In this document: piece after piece, positions 35,645-45,109 of the stretch
Numbering within the stretch: the first letter of the stretch is position 1
Layout: every line of letters begins with the position of its first letter
NCBI RefSeq assembly: GCF_004770475.1
Contig: NZ_RQHK01000002.1
Location: 908,001 to 972,000, forward strand
Direction: 5' to 3'
Length of the DNA: 64,000 bases
From: Leptospira mtsangambouensis
GTDB taxonomy: Bacteria; Spirochaetota; Leptospiria; Leptospirales; Leptospiraceae
Notes under the pieces: generated by a model
Seen by the model: only the letters and a program-made list of their open reading frames with translations
Told to the model about the DNA's origin: nothing
Database searches by the model: none
Program-made: the position numbers and the translations under genes

Positions 35645-36847
35645 TTAAACCAAGCTTTTTACAGCCTTTCGTAAGCCCTCGATGGTTAGGGGAAACATAG
35701 GGACAACATCTTCAATTGCCTCGATGGTCGGAGCGCCCCAAAAACGTTTGGGTTCGGGATTGAGCCAAACCGATTCAGGGAAATAGCCTACCAATTCTTT
35801 TAGTGATTCTAGTCCACTTTTTGCTTTTCTTTGTTTTTCATCCGAGTTGGTAGAATGATACGCATAAGGATTGTAAGGTGTCCCCATTAGCTCATAAGGA
35901 GCCATATAGGCATCACCCACAAATATCAATTTAGTGTTTTTGCGAAACTTCTCTTCGAAATGTTTGAGAGAAATCCTTGTTTGAAATTCGTGGTTTTCGT
36001 ATAAATATTCATGAAAGATATTATGAAAAAAATAATTATGAACTTCTTTGAAATGATAGAGTCCTCTGCTGGCACTGAATAGTTTACTCACTCGATCGGA
36101 ATGCGGGGTCATACTTCCCCCAATGTCCATTATGAGTACGAGCCTAAGTGAATTTTTACGTTCTCTTTCTTCTACAAGTTCTATTTCACCTCCATTTTCA
36201 CAGGTTCTATCAATCGTTTTATCAACATGTAGTTCTCTCCTTCCTTCTTTTTTTAAAAAACGGAGTTCTTTTAAAGCTAGTTGGATGGATCTTGTATCTA
36301 AAATTTCATCTTCTCTGTATGCTTTGTATTTTCTTTCATTCCACAAACTAACACCAGATCGATTCCCTTCTCCTTCTGTATTTCCTCCGATGGAAATTCC
36401 ATTGGGATTATATCCAGAATTGCCAAAGGGTGAAGTGCCTGAAGTCCCTACCCATTTATTTCCGCCATCATGGCGTTCTTTCTGTTCTTCTAATCTTTTT
36501 TTGAGTTCTTCAATGACTTCTTCCATACTCATATGAGGAGCATTTTGTTTTTCCGCATCAGTTAAGTGTTTTGGAATATTTTCTTCCAACCATTCAAACA
36601 AGGTATCTCGAAATTGAATTCTTTGTTCTTTCCAAGAACCAAAGGTTTGGGAAAAGGCCAAATCATAACTATCAAAGTATTTTAAATCTTTGACAAAATT
36701 GAGTCGTCCTACTCGGTACAATTGGTCCAAACTCATATATCCAGAGGAGTCCGTTAACTTTCTTAATGTGGCAAGAAATGCAATCAACTCTCCTGTAGAG
36801 CAAGGAACAGATTCCCTTCTTAGATTGTAAAAAAAATCCAAAAACAT
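35645..36847 (-). CDS. VWA-domain protein (CoxE-like), MoxR partner
   Basis: This 400-residue soluble protein has an N-terminal helical region (to about 120), a Gly/Asn/Ser-rich linker (128-168), and a C-terminal von Willebrand A fold. The metal-ion-dependent adhesion site begins at Asp241 as DIGGSM, a variant of DxSxS found in MoxR-linked VWA proteins. Such proteins act with MoxR AAA+ ATPases as chaperones or in metal-centre insertion (CoxE, CbbO, NorD types). The ATG follows the moxR stop by one base, so the pair is coupled. The client is unknown; the divergent genes at 37748 and 39625 are possible clients by position only. Confidence 0.9.
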   Translation of the reverse strand: MFLDFFYNLRRESVPCSTGELIAFLATLRKLTDSSGYMSLDQLYRVGRLNFVKDLKYFDSYDLAFSQTFGSWKEQRIQFRDTLFEWLEENIPKHLTDAEKQNAPHMSMEEVIEELKKRLEEQKERHDGGNKWVGTSGTSPFGNSGYNPNGISIGGNTEGEGNRSGVSLWNERKYKAYREDEILDTRSIQLALKELRFLKKEGRRELHVDKTIDRTCENGGEIELVEERERKNSLRLVLIMDIGGSMTPHSDRVSKLFSASRGLYHFKEVHNYFFHNIFHEYLYENHEFQTRISLKHFEEKFRKNTKLIFVGDAYMAPYELMGTPYNPYAYHSTNSDEKQRKAKSGLESLKELVGYFPESVWLNPEPKRFWGAPTIEAIEDVVPMFPLTIEGLRKAVKSLV

Positions 36848-36848
36848 A

Positions 36849-37637
36849 TCAGTTTAAGTAAACCCGGTAATCCTCTTCCGATTTAAATAAAGTTCCTGCA
36901 AAAGGAATTTTACTCGATTCCAAAGTTTCTCCTGAAACTAGAAGGACTTGAATCCAGTCTAGGAGTTCACTAGTGGAAGGTTTTTTACGAAGGCTTTCAA
37001 TTTTTCTTATCGAATAAAACATCGCCAATGCTTTTTCCATAAATTCTGTTTCAATCGAAGGATAATGTGCGCGGATGATCTCTTTCATTGCTTCCCGTTT
37101 TGGAAATTCAATGTAATGAAAAATACATCTTCGTAAAAAAGCATCTGGTAGTTCCTTTTCATTATTCGATGTGATGATGACAATTGGTCTTTCTTTTGCG
37201 ATGATATGTTCTTTGGTTTCCGGAATAAAAAATTCCATTTTGTCTAATTCCAAAAGTAAATCGTTAGGAAACTCAATGTCTGCTTTATCTATTTCATCAA
37301 TGAGAACCACCGCTTTGTGAGATTGTGAAAATGCTTCCCCCAAAGCACCAAGCCGGATGTAGTTTTTGACATCCCGAACTCGGAGCATGGCCTCTTCTTC
37401 TGGAAACCGCGAGTCATTCAGCCGCGAAACCGCATCATAAAAATATAGTCCTTCTTTGGCTAGACTTGTGGATTTGACATGCCAGCGATAGAATGGAAGT
37501 TTTTTGGTCTCGGAAAGGAAACTTGCAAGGAGTGTCTTTCCAGTTCCAGGTTCTCCTTTGAGGAGGAGTGGTCGCTTTGTAATTTCCGCAACTTGGACTG
37601 CTTCTTTTAGATCTTCGGACAGGATATAATCAGCCAT
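36849..37637 (-). CDS. MoxR-family AAA+ ATPase
   Basis: I choose ATG 37637 (262 residues), with AAAAGGT 4-10 bases upstream; a longer frame to 37685 lacks support. Walker A is KGEPGTGKTLL (residues 28-35), Walker B VLIDEIDKAD (Asp113, Glu114), and the sensor region ITSNNEKELPDAFLRRC (155-170). The lid helices follow. MoxR proteins form hexamers that, with a VWA partner, remodel or activate client proteins. The overlap order moxR-vwa is the common arrangement. The intergenic space to the divergent 625-residue gene is 110 bases, enough for two promoters. Confidence 0.93.
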   Translation of the reverse strand: MADYILSEDLKEAVQVAEITKRPLLLKGEPGTGKTLLASFLSETKKLPFYRWHVKSTSLAKEGLYFYDAVSRLNDSRFPEEEAMLRVRDVKNYIRLGALGEAFSQSHKAVVLIDEIDKADIEFPNDLLLELDKMEFFIPETKEHIIAKERPIVIITSNNEKELPDAFLRRCIFHYIEFPKREAMKEIIRAHYPSIETEFMEKALAMFYSIRKIESLRKKPSTSELLDWIQVLLVSGETLESSKIPFAGTLFKSEEDYRVYLN

Positions 37638-37747
37638 GGTGTACCTTTTGGACTCCAATCTTTTCAGAAAAACAGGGGAATCCACTAAAAATTGCTTTTT
37701 GTAAGAAATTGAATTCCCATATTGAGGAATTGGAACGATAGTAAATT

Positions 37748-39625
37748 ATGGGCGATTTTGATAATACGAAACGGGCAATTGGCGTAGGGAAACTGGATGA
37801 TTCTGCAAGAAAGGATATGTTCAATAAGTTTGTCAATGCCGGCGGGGAGATCATAAAGGAAAAACAACCGCCAAAAGAAGACGACACAAAAAAAAGTCGC
37901 CCGGAACCTAAGGTGCGCCAAAGCACAGTTTCTCGTGGTGATGACAGCCGTTCGGGAAGTCGCGGGAATAACCAAAACAAATCCGATTCAGGGAACACAA
38001 AGTCCCAAGCAGATTCCAAAGCACAATATGAAAAAGAGATTAGTAGTTTTTCTGCTCGGTTTGGAATCAAACTGAAATGTTGGCTTGCGCGAGTCACTTC
38101 CTTTGGTTCCAGTGATCTCACTCCGAAGTTTATGCACGACTTTAGTATACGCGCAAAACAAGCATTAATTGAGTTGCAGTACAGCGGAAATGAACTTTTA
38201 GCCAACCAACAATATTCTCCACAACTGAGTAAAGCACTCGATAAAATTAATCCCCTACTTGTCGAATTACTCGCCATGGGTCAAAAACTATACAATGGAC
38301 CTGAATTAACAGACATTACAGACCCAATCATGGTAGCACCGGAGTCTCCTGTCGCCATTGAACGAGTCAAAAATCCTATATACGCTCTTTTTAAAAGGAT
38401 GTATATTCTTTATCCTTACCAAGAGACTTTGAAAAAATCTTTTGTCCAAGCATACGATGAGTTACAAAAATTAGAGGGAAAACCTTCTCTGATTTATGCG
38501 AATAAAAAACGTAAAGTAACACAAGAAATCGACAACCTATTTGAAGGTTTTTTTGACAGATTGTATCTTGTAATCCTTCGGGCAGAAAATAAAAATATCC
38601 CACTGATTTCTCGTTATATGGAAAATCTCCTTGGGATTAACCCAGAAGATCGCCCTGGACAAAGAAAATCAGGTGAAAACGTTCCTGGTGGAAAAGAATT
38701 AGAATCTAAGGATACAAAAAAAGAAGAAGAGAATAAAGACGAGGATAAAAAAGAAGAAGAAATCCCTCTTTCGAAAGAACAAGCGTATGGACTTCGTTTG
38801 ATGCAGATGTATTCTATTCCGAAACTTCGTAAAAAGTTTGATCCGAAAAATGAATACGCCAACATTCCGGATTCAGACAAAGCGTTACTTGCTCTGTTTT
38901 ATTTTTATGAATTTGATGATGAATATTCCTTTGTGATGACCACAAAAAAAATTGATATCAAACCTGGCTCTGTCAATGGAGTGAAGGTGGACTATCGTCA
39001 AAAGATGTTGGATATCTATGAAGGCACAAGAACCATTATTGACCAATTCCGAATTTATAATGACATTCTTAGAGAATTAGAAAAACACAAAGCAAACCCT
39101 GGCGCTAATTATATTGAAGCCTCAAAAAAATTAACTGGGATTGAACAAAAACGGACAGGACAATCGAGAACAGTTCGTTTGGCGATTAAAGAATTCAGCT
39201 TAAAATCTAGAGATTCCCTCCTTGTGCTCATCAAAGATATGAAGGGCAAAAAGGAAATCGTCGCAAACATGAATGATGTTTTAACTTTGGATTCCATGGA
39301 GTCTCGAAAAAGACTCAATAAAAAACCAGTGAAACAATGTATCATGGAATCTTATTGTTATTTGATGGCTTTGTATGATCGCTTAGAAACAGGAGATTTG
39401 TTTGGTGGGCTTGTGGAACTTACTCCAGATCAAATGAAATCTTCTTTCGGCGTAGATTTAGGAAACGGACCCGTAGAATCTAGTGGAACAGAACTTGCTG
39501 ATTTGGATAAAGAAACAAATGATACAGAAAGTACGGGTGCAAGCGAAGATTCAACAAATGAAGAAAATGACAGTTCTGATGATCCTTTAGATGATGACAT
39601 ATTACCATCGGGGAATCCTTTTTAA
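37748..39625 (+). CDS. large cytoplasmic protein of unknown function
   Basis: This 625-residue protein has no signal peptide or membrane span. Residues 1-100 are charged and low-complexity (Lys, Glu, Asp, Ser, Gln). Two helical blocks, about 100-300 and 345-575, are separated by a strongly acidic/basic Lys-Glu stretch (around 310-340). The C-terminus is an Asp/Glu/Ser-rich tail with DDPLDDD. It contains no catalytic motif that I recognise. Helical blocks with a basic-acidic linker suggest a scaffold. It is divergent from the moxR-vwa pair, and its stop overlaps the next gene's start (TAATG), so it is made with the nitrilase-like protein. I do not recognise the family. Confidence 0.7.
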   Translation: MGDFDNTKRAIGVGKLDDSARKDMFNKFVNAGGEIIKEKQPPKEDDTKKSRPEPKVRQSTVSRGDDSRSGSRGNNQNKSDSGNTKSQADSKAQYEKEISSFSARFGIKLKCWLARVTSFGSSDLTPKFMHDFSIRAKQALIELQYSGNELLANQQYSPQLSKALDKINPLLVELLAMGQKLYNGPELTDITDPIMVAPESPVAIERVKNPIYALFKRMYILYPYQETLKKSFVQAYDELQKLEGKPSLIYANKKRKVTQEIDNLFEGFFDRLYLVILRAENKNIPLISRYMENLLGINPEDRPGQRKSGENVPGGKELESKDTKKEEENKDEDKKEEEIPLSKEQAYGLRLMQMYSIPKLRKKFDPKNEYANIPDSDKALLALFYFYEFDDEYSFVMTTKKIDIKPGSVNGVKVDYRQKMLDIYEGTRTIIDQFRIYNDILRELEKHKANPGANYIEASKKLTGIEQKRTGQSRTVRLAIKEFSLKSRDSLLVLIKDMKGKKEIVANMNDVLTLDSMESRKRLNKKPVKQCIMESYCYLMALYDRLETGDLFGGLVELTPDQMKSSFGVDLGNGPVESSGTELADLDKETNDTESTGASEDSTNEENDSSDDPLDDDILPSGNPF

Positions 39626-40335
39626 TGGCAGTCATCAAAATCGCAATTTATCAAAAGAACTTACACAAACGGATTAGCCCAGAGGAAATTGCCAAAATCC
39701 AACAAACTAAGGCGCATTTTTTAATTTTACCAGAAGGTTTTCCTCACTTCTTTCAAAGTGAGTCTCCTGAAAATGCTGCGAATCACGAAAAAGAATACCA
39801 AGACCATCTATTAGAAATCTCTGAAAGTTTCTCAGGAGTCATTTTGGGAGGAACTCATTACCGCAAAAATGAGGAAGGAGTATTGGTTTCAGCACTTCCG
39901 ATTCTCCAATCCTTAGTTCTCGTTGATTTTTATGAAAAAAAATCTCCTTCTTCTTCGAAAGAACCAGGTGTGAAGGAAGGAAAAACTGAATCTATTTTCA
40001 TTATGGGTGGACTTCGGTTTGGGCTTCTTGTCGGAGAAGATTTGGAAAAAAAATCCATTTGGGAAGAATTTAAAAAAGAAGACATCGAAATTATTTTTTA
40101 CCTATCTTCAGCAGAACAAACACGTTCTTATGAAGAAGATCTAACTTACTTTGAAGCACTTGCAAAAGAAAAATCAGTTCATTTCATCCGTGTTTGTGGA
40201 CCATCAGAAGGAAAACCTGCAAGAAGTTTATATGCATCACCTTCGGGAATCAATTGGAAAGTGGGAAAAGTAGAAGAAGACAAAGATGTATTAAAAACTT
40301 TGTCTGTGAATGTGATGAGAAGTTATCTGTTATAA
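39625..40335 (+). CDS. nitrilase-superfamily protein lacking the catalytic cysteine
   Basis: This 236-residue protein has the alpha-beta-beta-alpha fold of the carbon-nitrogen hydrolase superfamily. Glu37 (FLILPEGFP) matches the general base. Lys105/106 in VDFYEKK matches the catalytic Lys region. The nucleophile position reads FGLLVGEDL (residues 132-140), where the family has an 'xCxD' or 'xCED' Cys; here it is Gly137. So amide hydrolysis by the normal mechanism is not expected. It might be a binding or regulatory subunit. The gene starts on the last base of the previous gene's stop and is probably its functional partner. A hairpin follows at 40345. Confidence 0.78.
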   Translation: MAVIKIAIYQKNLHKRISPEEIAKIQQTKAHFLILPEGFPHFFQSESPENAANHEKEYQDHLLEISESFSGVILGGTHYRKNEEGVLVSALPILQSLVLVDFYEKKSPSSSKEPGVKEGKTESIFIMGGLRFGLLVGEDLEKKSIWEEFKKEDIEIIFYLSSAEQTRSYEEDLTYFEALAKEKSVHFIRVCGPSEGKPARSLYASPSGINWKVGKVEEDKDVLKTLSVNVMRSYLL

Positions 40336-40344
40336 TCGTATTTG

Positions 40345-40379
40345 ATTTGGGACAAAATTATAAATGGTTTGTCCCAAAT
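40345..40379. terminator. bidirectional hairpin between nitrilase-like gene and lspA
   Basis: ATTTGGGACAAA (40345-40356) and TTTGTCCCAAAT (40368-40379) are perfect 12-bp complements around an 11-base loop. The hairpin sits between convergent gene ends (40335 and 40398), and a T-rich tract (CTTCGTTTTTCT) follows on the plus strand. Confidence 0.7.
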
Positions 40380-40397
40380 TTGCTTCGTTTTTCTAAA

Positions 40398-40958
40398 TTA
40401 TTTTTTATCTAACTCTTTCCAATCCATTGTAAGTAAAAGAATTACGATTCCAATCGAAACGCAGGAGTCTGCGACATTGAACGCAGGCCAACGGTCGAAC
40501 AGTAAAAAGTTTGGCCACTCAAAATCTAAAAAGTCAACAACACCGATGTACTCAATTCCTGGTTTTTCAGGAGTGAATCCAAATCGAAACCCTTCTCCCG
40601 GAATTTTGACAAAAAATTTATCTAAAAAGTTTCCGAATGCACCTGCCATAACAAAGTTCCAACCCCAGGCGTTTCCCAAATCAGCATTTTGCCAACGGTA
40701 GAAAATAAGAAAGACAATCGCAAATCCAGTAGCAAACAAAGAAGGAAGCGCATTGTCTTGGAAAAGACCGAACACAAACCCTGTATTAAATGTTAATGAC
40801 AATCTAAAGAAATCACCTAACACAGGAATACTTTCATGAGCTAACATTTTTGTAATGATGATGTATTTAGTGATCAGGTCTAAAAAAAGACCAAACAGAA
40901 CAAAAGCCAAGTATCCAGGTTTAAAGACAGAAAAAAAAGGAGTTTTAGGTAGATTCAT
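40398..40958 (-). CDS. lspA: prolipoprotein signal peptidase (signal peptidase II)
   Basis: This 186-residue inner-membrane aspartyl protease removes the signal peptide from prolipoproteins after lipid attachment. It has four spans, the conserved segment [22 protein letters not shown], and the catalytic aspartates in VVDFLDF (Asp142) and [11 protein letters not shown] (Asp164). Compared with Proteobacteria, the protein has an insert between the GNFLD and VVDF segments. It lies 18 bases downstream of the UbiB-like gene. It would act on the several lipoproteins predicted in this window. Confidence 0.94.
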   Translation of the reverse strand: MNLPKTPFFSVFKPGYLAFVLFGLFLDLITKYIIITKMLAHESIPVLGDFFRLSLTFNTGFVFGLFQDNALPSLFATGFAIVFLIFYRWQNADLGNAWGWNFVMAGAFGNFLDKFFVKIPGEGFRFGFTPEKPGIEYIGVVDFLDFEWPNFLLFDRWPAFNVADSCVSIGIVILLLTMDWKELDKK

Positions 40959-40976
40959 AAATTAGAGAGGTTCCGT

Positions 40977-42611
40977 TTATTTTTGTTTCCAATAACTTAG
41001 ACTTGATTTGGCTAAAGACCAAAAACTAAGTCCTGATAGTATATAAAATAATATGCTCGGTTCTTTCCAGAATTTTTCCGAATAATACATTCCGAAAAAG
41101 AAAAATATCGATCCTAATGCTCCAAAGGTGAATATTTCCTTGAGCCTTAGCTCCTCTTTTCTGGATGAATCAGGGGTTTGGAATTCGCCTCTGTTCCATT
41201 TATATAAAAACTCATTTAATTCCTTCGGTAAGGAAAAAAGACTCGTAATGAACTCTTCCCCTTCATCTTTCCAAAGTTTTTTTAAGGAACTTCCTTTCAG
41301 AACGATTTGAGAAAAGGGTTTTTCTGCATAATCAATCATGGAACGCGTCGGATCCAGATAAGAGGAATTTCCAAGTAAAAGGGCCAGAACACGGTGGAGG
41401 CTCAGGAAATTTGGAGGAAGTTTTAGGCTAGAAAGCAAACGTTTCAAACTTACTTGAATTTCTTTTAGAAAACGGAGGTCTTCGGCGGGCCTTAGTGTAT
41501 CAAAGCTGATATTACGAAAATGATCTGTCGAATCAAGGATACGGTTTAGTTTTTCAAGTGAGTATTTGACAATTTGGATGAGTTCTTCTTTTGATAAGGA
41601 TTCTGTAACAGCACCTAATTCGAATAAGGATTCTGAAATCAAATGATAATCTTTTCGCATTGCACCGATTAAAATTCTTTCTAAAATACGTGTTTCTTCT
41701 TCGGAGATGGACTGGACTGCACCGAAATCAATAAAACAAAGTTCCCCTGTTTCCATAAAGATTAAATTTCCAGGATGTGGATCTGCATGAAAAAATCGAT
41801 ACTCAAAGATCATGAGTATATAAGCACGAATTAATTTTTCTAAATTGGGATTCTTCTTTGTGTAGGAATCTAAAGGTTCAATTTCATAGATTTTTTTCCC
41901 CTCCACAAATTCTGTCACCAATGTATGTTTGTTGCATAGTTCTTCAATGGGAGTTGGAAAGAAAAAATCTTTTTCCAAAGCAAATAATTGTTTAGTATAT
42001 TTTAGATTTTTTAACTCACTTCGAAGGTCAAGTTCCGAACGTATCATTGTGTTTAATTGTTCATTCACTTCTTTGGCTGAAACTTTAAAAACAAACCTAT
42101 CAATAAGCCAAATCACCCTAGAAATAGTCTTTAAATCGCGAATGGCATCTTCTTCAATTTTTGGATAGAGAGTTTTGATCGCTACTTTTTTGCCATTATA
42201 ATATCCGATATGAACTTGGGCTGTGGATGCACTTGCGTATGAAGATTTATTTAAATCCGTAAAAATCGTTTCCATGGATTTCCCATAGTCATTTAACCAA
42301 CGTTCGTTGATTTTTTCAAATTCTCTAGGTGGGATTTTGTCCTGCAAATCCTGAAGTTCCCATAAAAATTCTTCTGGTAGTATATGGAATAAATTGCTGA
42401 CAAATTGGCCAATTTTGATATATACACCACCCATTGCAAAAAAAAGATGTTTTGTTTCTTTGCCTTTTGATTTAAGAAAGTGAATGCGGATGGATTCATA
42501 TTTGGGTTCTGAATAAAATTTCTTTTTGAATTTTGTCAAAAATAGATATTCTATCCAGGTTTTGATCACAAATAGATAAATCGAAGCGGACCTATGTTTT
42601 TTAGAGTTCAT
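40977..42611 (-). CDS. UbiB/ABC1-type atypical kinase
   Basis: This 544-residue protein has the ABC1 family's KxGQ motif (KIGQ, residues 66-69), an Ala-rich loop (SASTAQVH), the ion-binding/catalytic block FHADPHPGN (about 270) and CFIDFGAV (about 290), and two C-terminal membrane spans (SIFFFFGMYYS and ILFYILSGLS). UbiB-type proteins support isoprenoid-quinone synthesis and membrane-lipid handling. MqnA in this window implies menaquinone, so the partner quinone here is probably menaquinone; that is inference. The ATG overlaps the stop of the Gfo/Idh gene (TAATG) and lspA follows. Confidence 0.92.
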   Translation of the reverse strand: MNSKKHRSASIYLFVIKTWIEYLFLTKFKKKFYSEPKYESIRIHFLKSKGKETKHLFFAMGGVYIKIGQFVSNLFHILPEEFLWELQDLQDKIPPREFEKINERWLNDYGKSMETIFTDLNKSSYASASTAQVHIGYYNGKKVAIKTLYPKIEEDAIRDLKTISRVIWLIDRFVFKVSAKEVNEQLNTMIRSELDLRSELKNLKYTKQLFALEKDFFFPTPIEELCNKHTLVTEFVEGKKIYEIEPLDSYTKKNPNLEKLIRAYILMIFEYRFFHADPHPGNLIFMETGELCFIDFGAVQSISEEETRILERILIGAMRKDYHLISESLFELGAVTESLSKEELIQIVKYSLEKLNRILDSTDHFRNISFDTLRPAEDLRFLKEIQVSLKRLLSSLKLPPNFLSLHRVLALLLGNSSYLDPTRSMIDYAEKPFSQIVLKGSSLKKLWKDEGEEFITSLFSLPKELNEFLYKWNRGEFQTPDSSRKEELRLKEIFTFGALGSIFFFFGMYYSEKFWKEPSILFYILSGLSFWSLAKSSLSYWKQK

Positions 42612-43648
42612 TATTTTCGCCTGTAAATTGATTCTATCAAGTTTAAAATCTCGATGTTATCAGAAAGAGTTCCTTCCATTCTTTGTTTTTTTCCTTGGAT
42701 CACTTGATTTATTTCTTCATAAATTCCAATGAAGGCATTTGCTGTTTCAGGTTTTGGGAATTGTTTGGGAACAAAAGGAACCAAACTCTGAAACCCTTGG
42801 TATAACTGCGAAGGTACTGATTGAAAGAAGGAAAATCCATCATTCGAACAAATGATTCGATTTCTACTAGTATGAATGTCTAGTTCGAATTGAAAGTAGT
42901 CTCGTCCACCTGATACATCTAAAAATACTTCTACACCGGTTTGGTTCTGAAACCAAGCAACAGCTCGTGTTTCCACCGAATTTTTATATGGCCTTTCCAG
43001 TTTGGAATGGAGTAATTTAGGTTTTCCAATCAACCAGTGGATCAAATCAACAGCATGGGTTCCGTCATGAAGCAATGGACCTCCACCTAACTTAGAAAAA
43101 GCAAGGCCCGGATTTTTGGCAGATGTGAAAACGGATGCTCGAATGGATTTGAGTTCGCCAAACACTCCCTTGGTGAGTTGGTCTTTCACAAATTGGTAAC
43201 TGGGATGATAACGTCTTTCATGGTTGATCCAAATCCTTGTGTTGTGCTTTATTGCCAACTGATGGATCTTCTTTGCTCCGATTTCAGATAGAGCCACAGG
43301 TTTTTCGATGAGTAAGTTGGGAATTCCCGATTGGACACAATGAATGGCCCAATCTTCATGGTACGAACTGGGGGTCGAAATGACGGCTAAATCGATAGAG
43401 GATTCGAAAGAAGTTTTCCTGGGATCATTTGGCACTAGTTTTGCGTCCTGATTCCATTGGGATTGGAAAGATTCGCATTTTTTGGGGTCGGAATCATATC
43501 CAAGAAGAAACGAAAACCGTTTTTTGCCCCATTCGGATTGTAAAACACCCATATGGGTACAAGGTTTTTTACGAAATGGATCCCTTTCCAAACCGGAACA
43601 AATCCGTCCTAGACCGATCAGGATGGTTTTGATTTTGGATCGTTTCAT
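42611..43648 (-). CDS. Gfo/Idh/MocA-family oxidoreductase
   Basis: This 345-residue protein has an N-terminal Rossmann fold (residues 6-125: TILIGLGRICSG..., with the Gly-rich motif slightly altered; SSIDLAVISTPSSYH; NLLIEKPVAL) and a C-terminal substrate-binding domain with HDGTHAVDLIHWLIG. The Lys in EKPVAL and the His/Asp pair are the usual catalytic residues. Family members oxidise or reduce sugars and inositols. The substrate is not readable. It is the first gene of a short operon with the UbiB-like kinase and lspA, and its start at 43648 is divergent from murF by 51 bases. Confidence 0.86.
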   Translation of the reverse strand: MKRSKIKTILIGLGRICSGLERDPFRKKPCTHMGVLQSEWGKKRFSFLLGYDSDPKKCESFQSQWNQDAKLVPNDPRKTSFESSIDLAVISTPSSYHEDWAIHCVQSGIPNLLIEKPVALSEIGAKKIHQLAIKHNTRIWINHERRYHPSYQFVKDQLTKGVFGELKSIRASVFTSAKNPGLAFSKLGGGPLLHDGTHAVDLIHWLIGKPKLLHSKLERPYKNSVETRAVAWFQNQTGVEVFLDVSGGRDYFQFELDIHTSRNRIICSNDGFSFFQSVPSQLYQGFQSLVPFVPKQFPKPETANAFIGIYEEINQVIQGKKQRMEGTLSDNIEILNLIESIYRRK

Positions 43649-43699
43649 TTATCTTTTTCTTCCAAATCTTTCTTTCTGAAAGAAACTGGCGTAGAAGCT

Positions 43700-45079
43700 A
43701 TGATCGCACCATTTGAATATTCCCTGTCAACTATTCTAAGTTTGTTTTCCAAAGACTGGCACTGGGAACAAACAGAGAATCCTACTTTCCAATGGATCAC
43801 CACCTCCTCTGTGGAAACAAAAGACCGGACATTATTTGTTCCTCTGCGGGGAACAAGAGATGGACATGAATTTATCTCTGATGCCTTAGCGAAAGGTGCT
43901 TTGGCCTTCCTTTGCGAAAAAAATCATCCGATTTTAAAAACTCTTTCCGAATCCGAAAGGAACCGAGCCATCTTAGTTCCCGATTGTTTGGTGGCACTCG
44001 GAAAACTTGCAAATTATCACAGAAATCGATTCCAACCCATTGTTCTTGCGATCACAGGTTCATCCGGAAAAACAACAACCAAGGATTTGTTAGGTGGTTT
44101 GTTTGGATTTTTAAATTCAAAAACTCTTGTAGTGACAGAAAAAAATTATAATAATGAAATTGGATTACCATTTACTTTATTTCGAATCACAGAAAAAACT
44201 CGAGTTGTCATCTGTGAACTTGGGATGAACCACAGAGGTGAAATTGTTAGACTTTCTCATATTGCAGAACCCACACATGCACTTATCACCAATATTGGTT
44301 CCGCTCATATTGAAAATCTCAAATCAAGACAAACAATCGCAGAGGAAAAGATAGATATCATCCAAGGTATGCGTCCCCACTCTGTTTTATTTGTACCAGA
44401 TGATCTGGAATTTTTAAGCCGAGTAAAACTCAGAACGAAACAAAAAAATACCAAACTCATCGTTTGGAATCATAAAAAGAAACCAAACTTAAAAACAATC
44501 CAAGTAAAACCGAATGGATTTCAACTGGAATGGAATGGCCAAAAGGTGGATTGGAAACTACCTGGAGAAAAACTTTTAAGCAATGTACGCGGAATGCTTG
44601 CAGTTGGTATACATTTCCAAATAAATCCTCATCAAATTTTAAAAACAATAGAAACTTATAAAAGTCCCGACAAACGATTGAATATCAATCGAGGATATTA
44701 TACGATCATTGATGATTGTTACAACGCAAACCCTGAATCAATGCTTTCAAGCATCGGAGCGACAGGCCAGTTCGCGGAAAATAAGAATGTAGTCTGGATC
44801 CTTGGTTCAATGAAAGAACTTGGAAAGTTTTCAAAATATTACCATGAAGAGGTTGGCAAAGAAATCCAAAAAATCGGAAAAGGAATCTTACTAGGGTTTG
44901 GCGAAGAAACAAAGCCAATGGTAAAAAAAGTTCCGAATGCCCGATGTTTTCTAGATGTGGAAGAACTCATTCAGTTCGTAAAAACAAACGTGCCAAAAAA
45001 ATCTGTTTTGCTCGTAAAGGGTTCAAGGTCTATGAAAATGGAACGAATTGTTATGGCCTTGGAAACATTTAAGGGTTGA
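43700..45079 (+). CDS. murF: UDP-MurNAc-tripeptide--D-Ala-D-Ala ligase
   Basis: This 459-residue Mur ligase adds D-Ala-D-Ala to the UDP-muramoyl tripeptide, the last cytoplasmic step of precursor synthesis. It has an N-terminal uridine-binding domain, the ATP P-loop ITGSSGKTTTKDLL, the NNEIGLPFTLF block typical of MurF, ELGMNHRGEI, and the C-terminal DDCYNANPESM. All marks of an active enzyme are present. It stands apart from the minus-strand mur cluster and is followed by purE (30 bases) and purK on the same strand. A Shine-Dalgarno-like GAAG precedes ATG 43700. Confidence 0.95.
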   Translation: MIAPFEYSLSTILSLFSKDWHWEQTENPTFQWITTSSVETKDRTLFVPLRGTRDGHEFISDALAKGALAFLCEKNHPILKTLSESERNRAILVPDCLVALGKLANYHRNRFQPIVLAITGSSGKTTTKDLLGGLFGFLNSKTLVVTEKNYNNEIGLPFTLFRITEKTRVVICELGMNHRGEIVRLSHIAEPTHALITNIGSAHIENLKSRQTIAEEKIDIIQGMRPHSVLFVPDDLEFLSRVKLRTKQKNTKLIVWNHKKKPNLKTIQVKPNGFQLEWNGQKVDWKLPGEKLLSNVRGMLAVGIHFQINPHQILKTIETYKSPDKRLNINRGYYTIIDDCYNANPESMLSSIGATGQFAENKNVVWILGSMKELGKFSKYYHEEVGKEIQKIGKGILLGFGEETKPMVKKVPNARCFLDVEELIQFVKTNVPKKSVLLVKGSRSMKMERIVMALETFKG

Positions 45080-45109
45080 TCCAGAATTGGCTTTTCCTAG
45101 ATTACACGT

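Noticed and set aside
36123..36536. 137-residue plus-strand frame inside the VWA gene
   Set aside because: Ser/Leu/Phe-rich shadow on the opposite strand of a clear gene.
37630..38277. 215-residue minus-strand open frame opposite the 625-residue gene
   Set aside because: It is the antisense shadow of the plus-strand gene, with a Ser/Phe/Leu-rich composition typical of such shadows, and no start signal.
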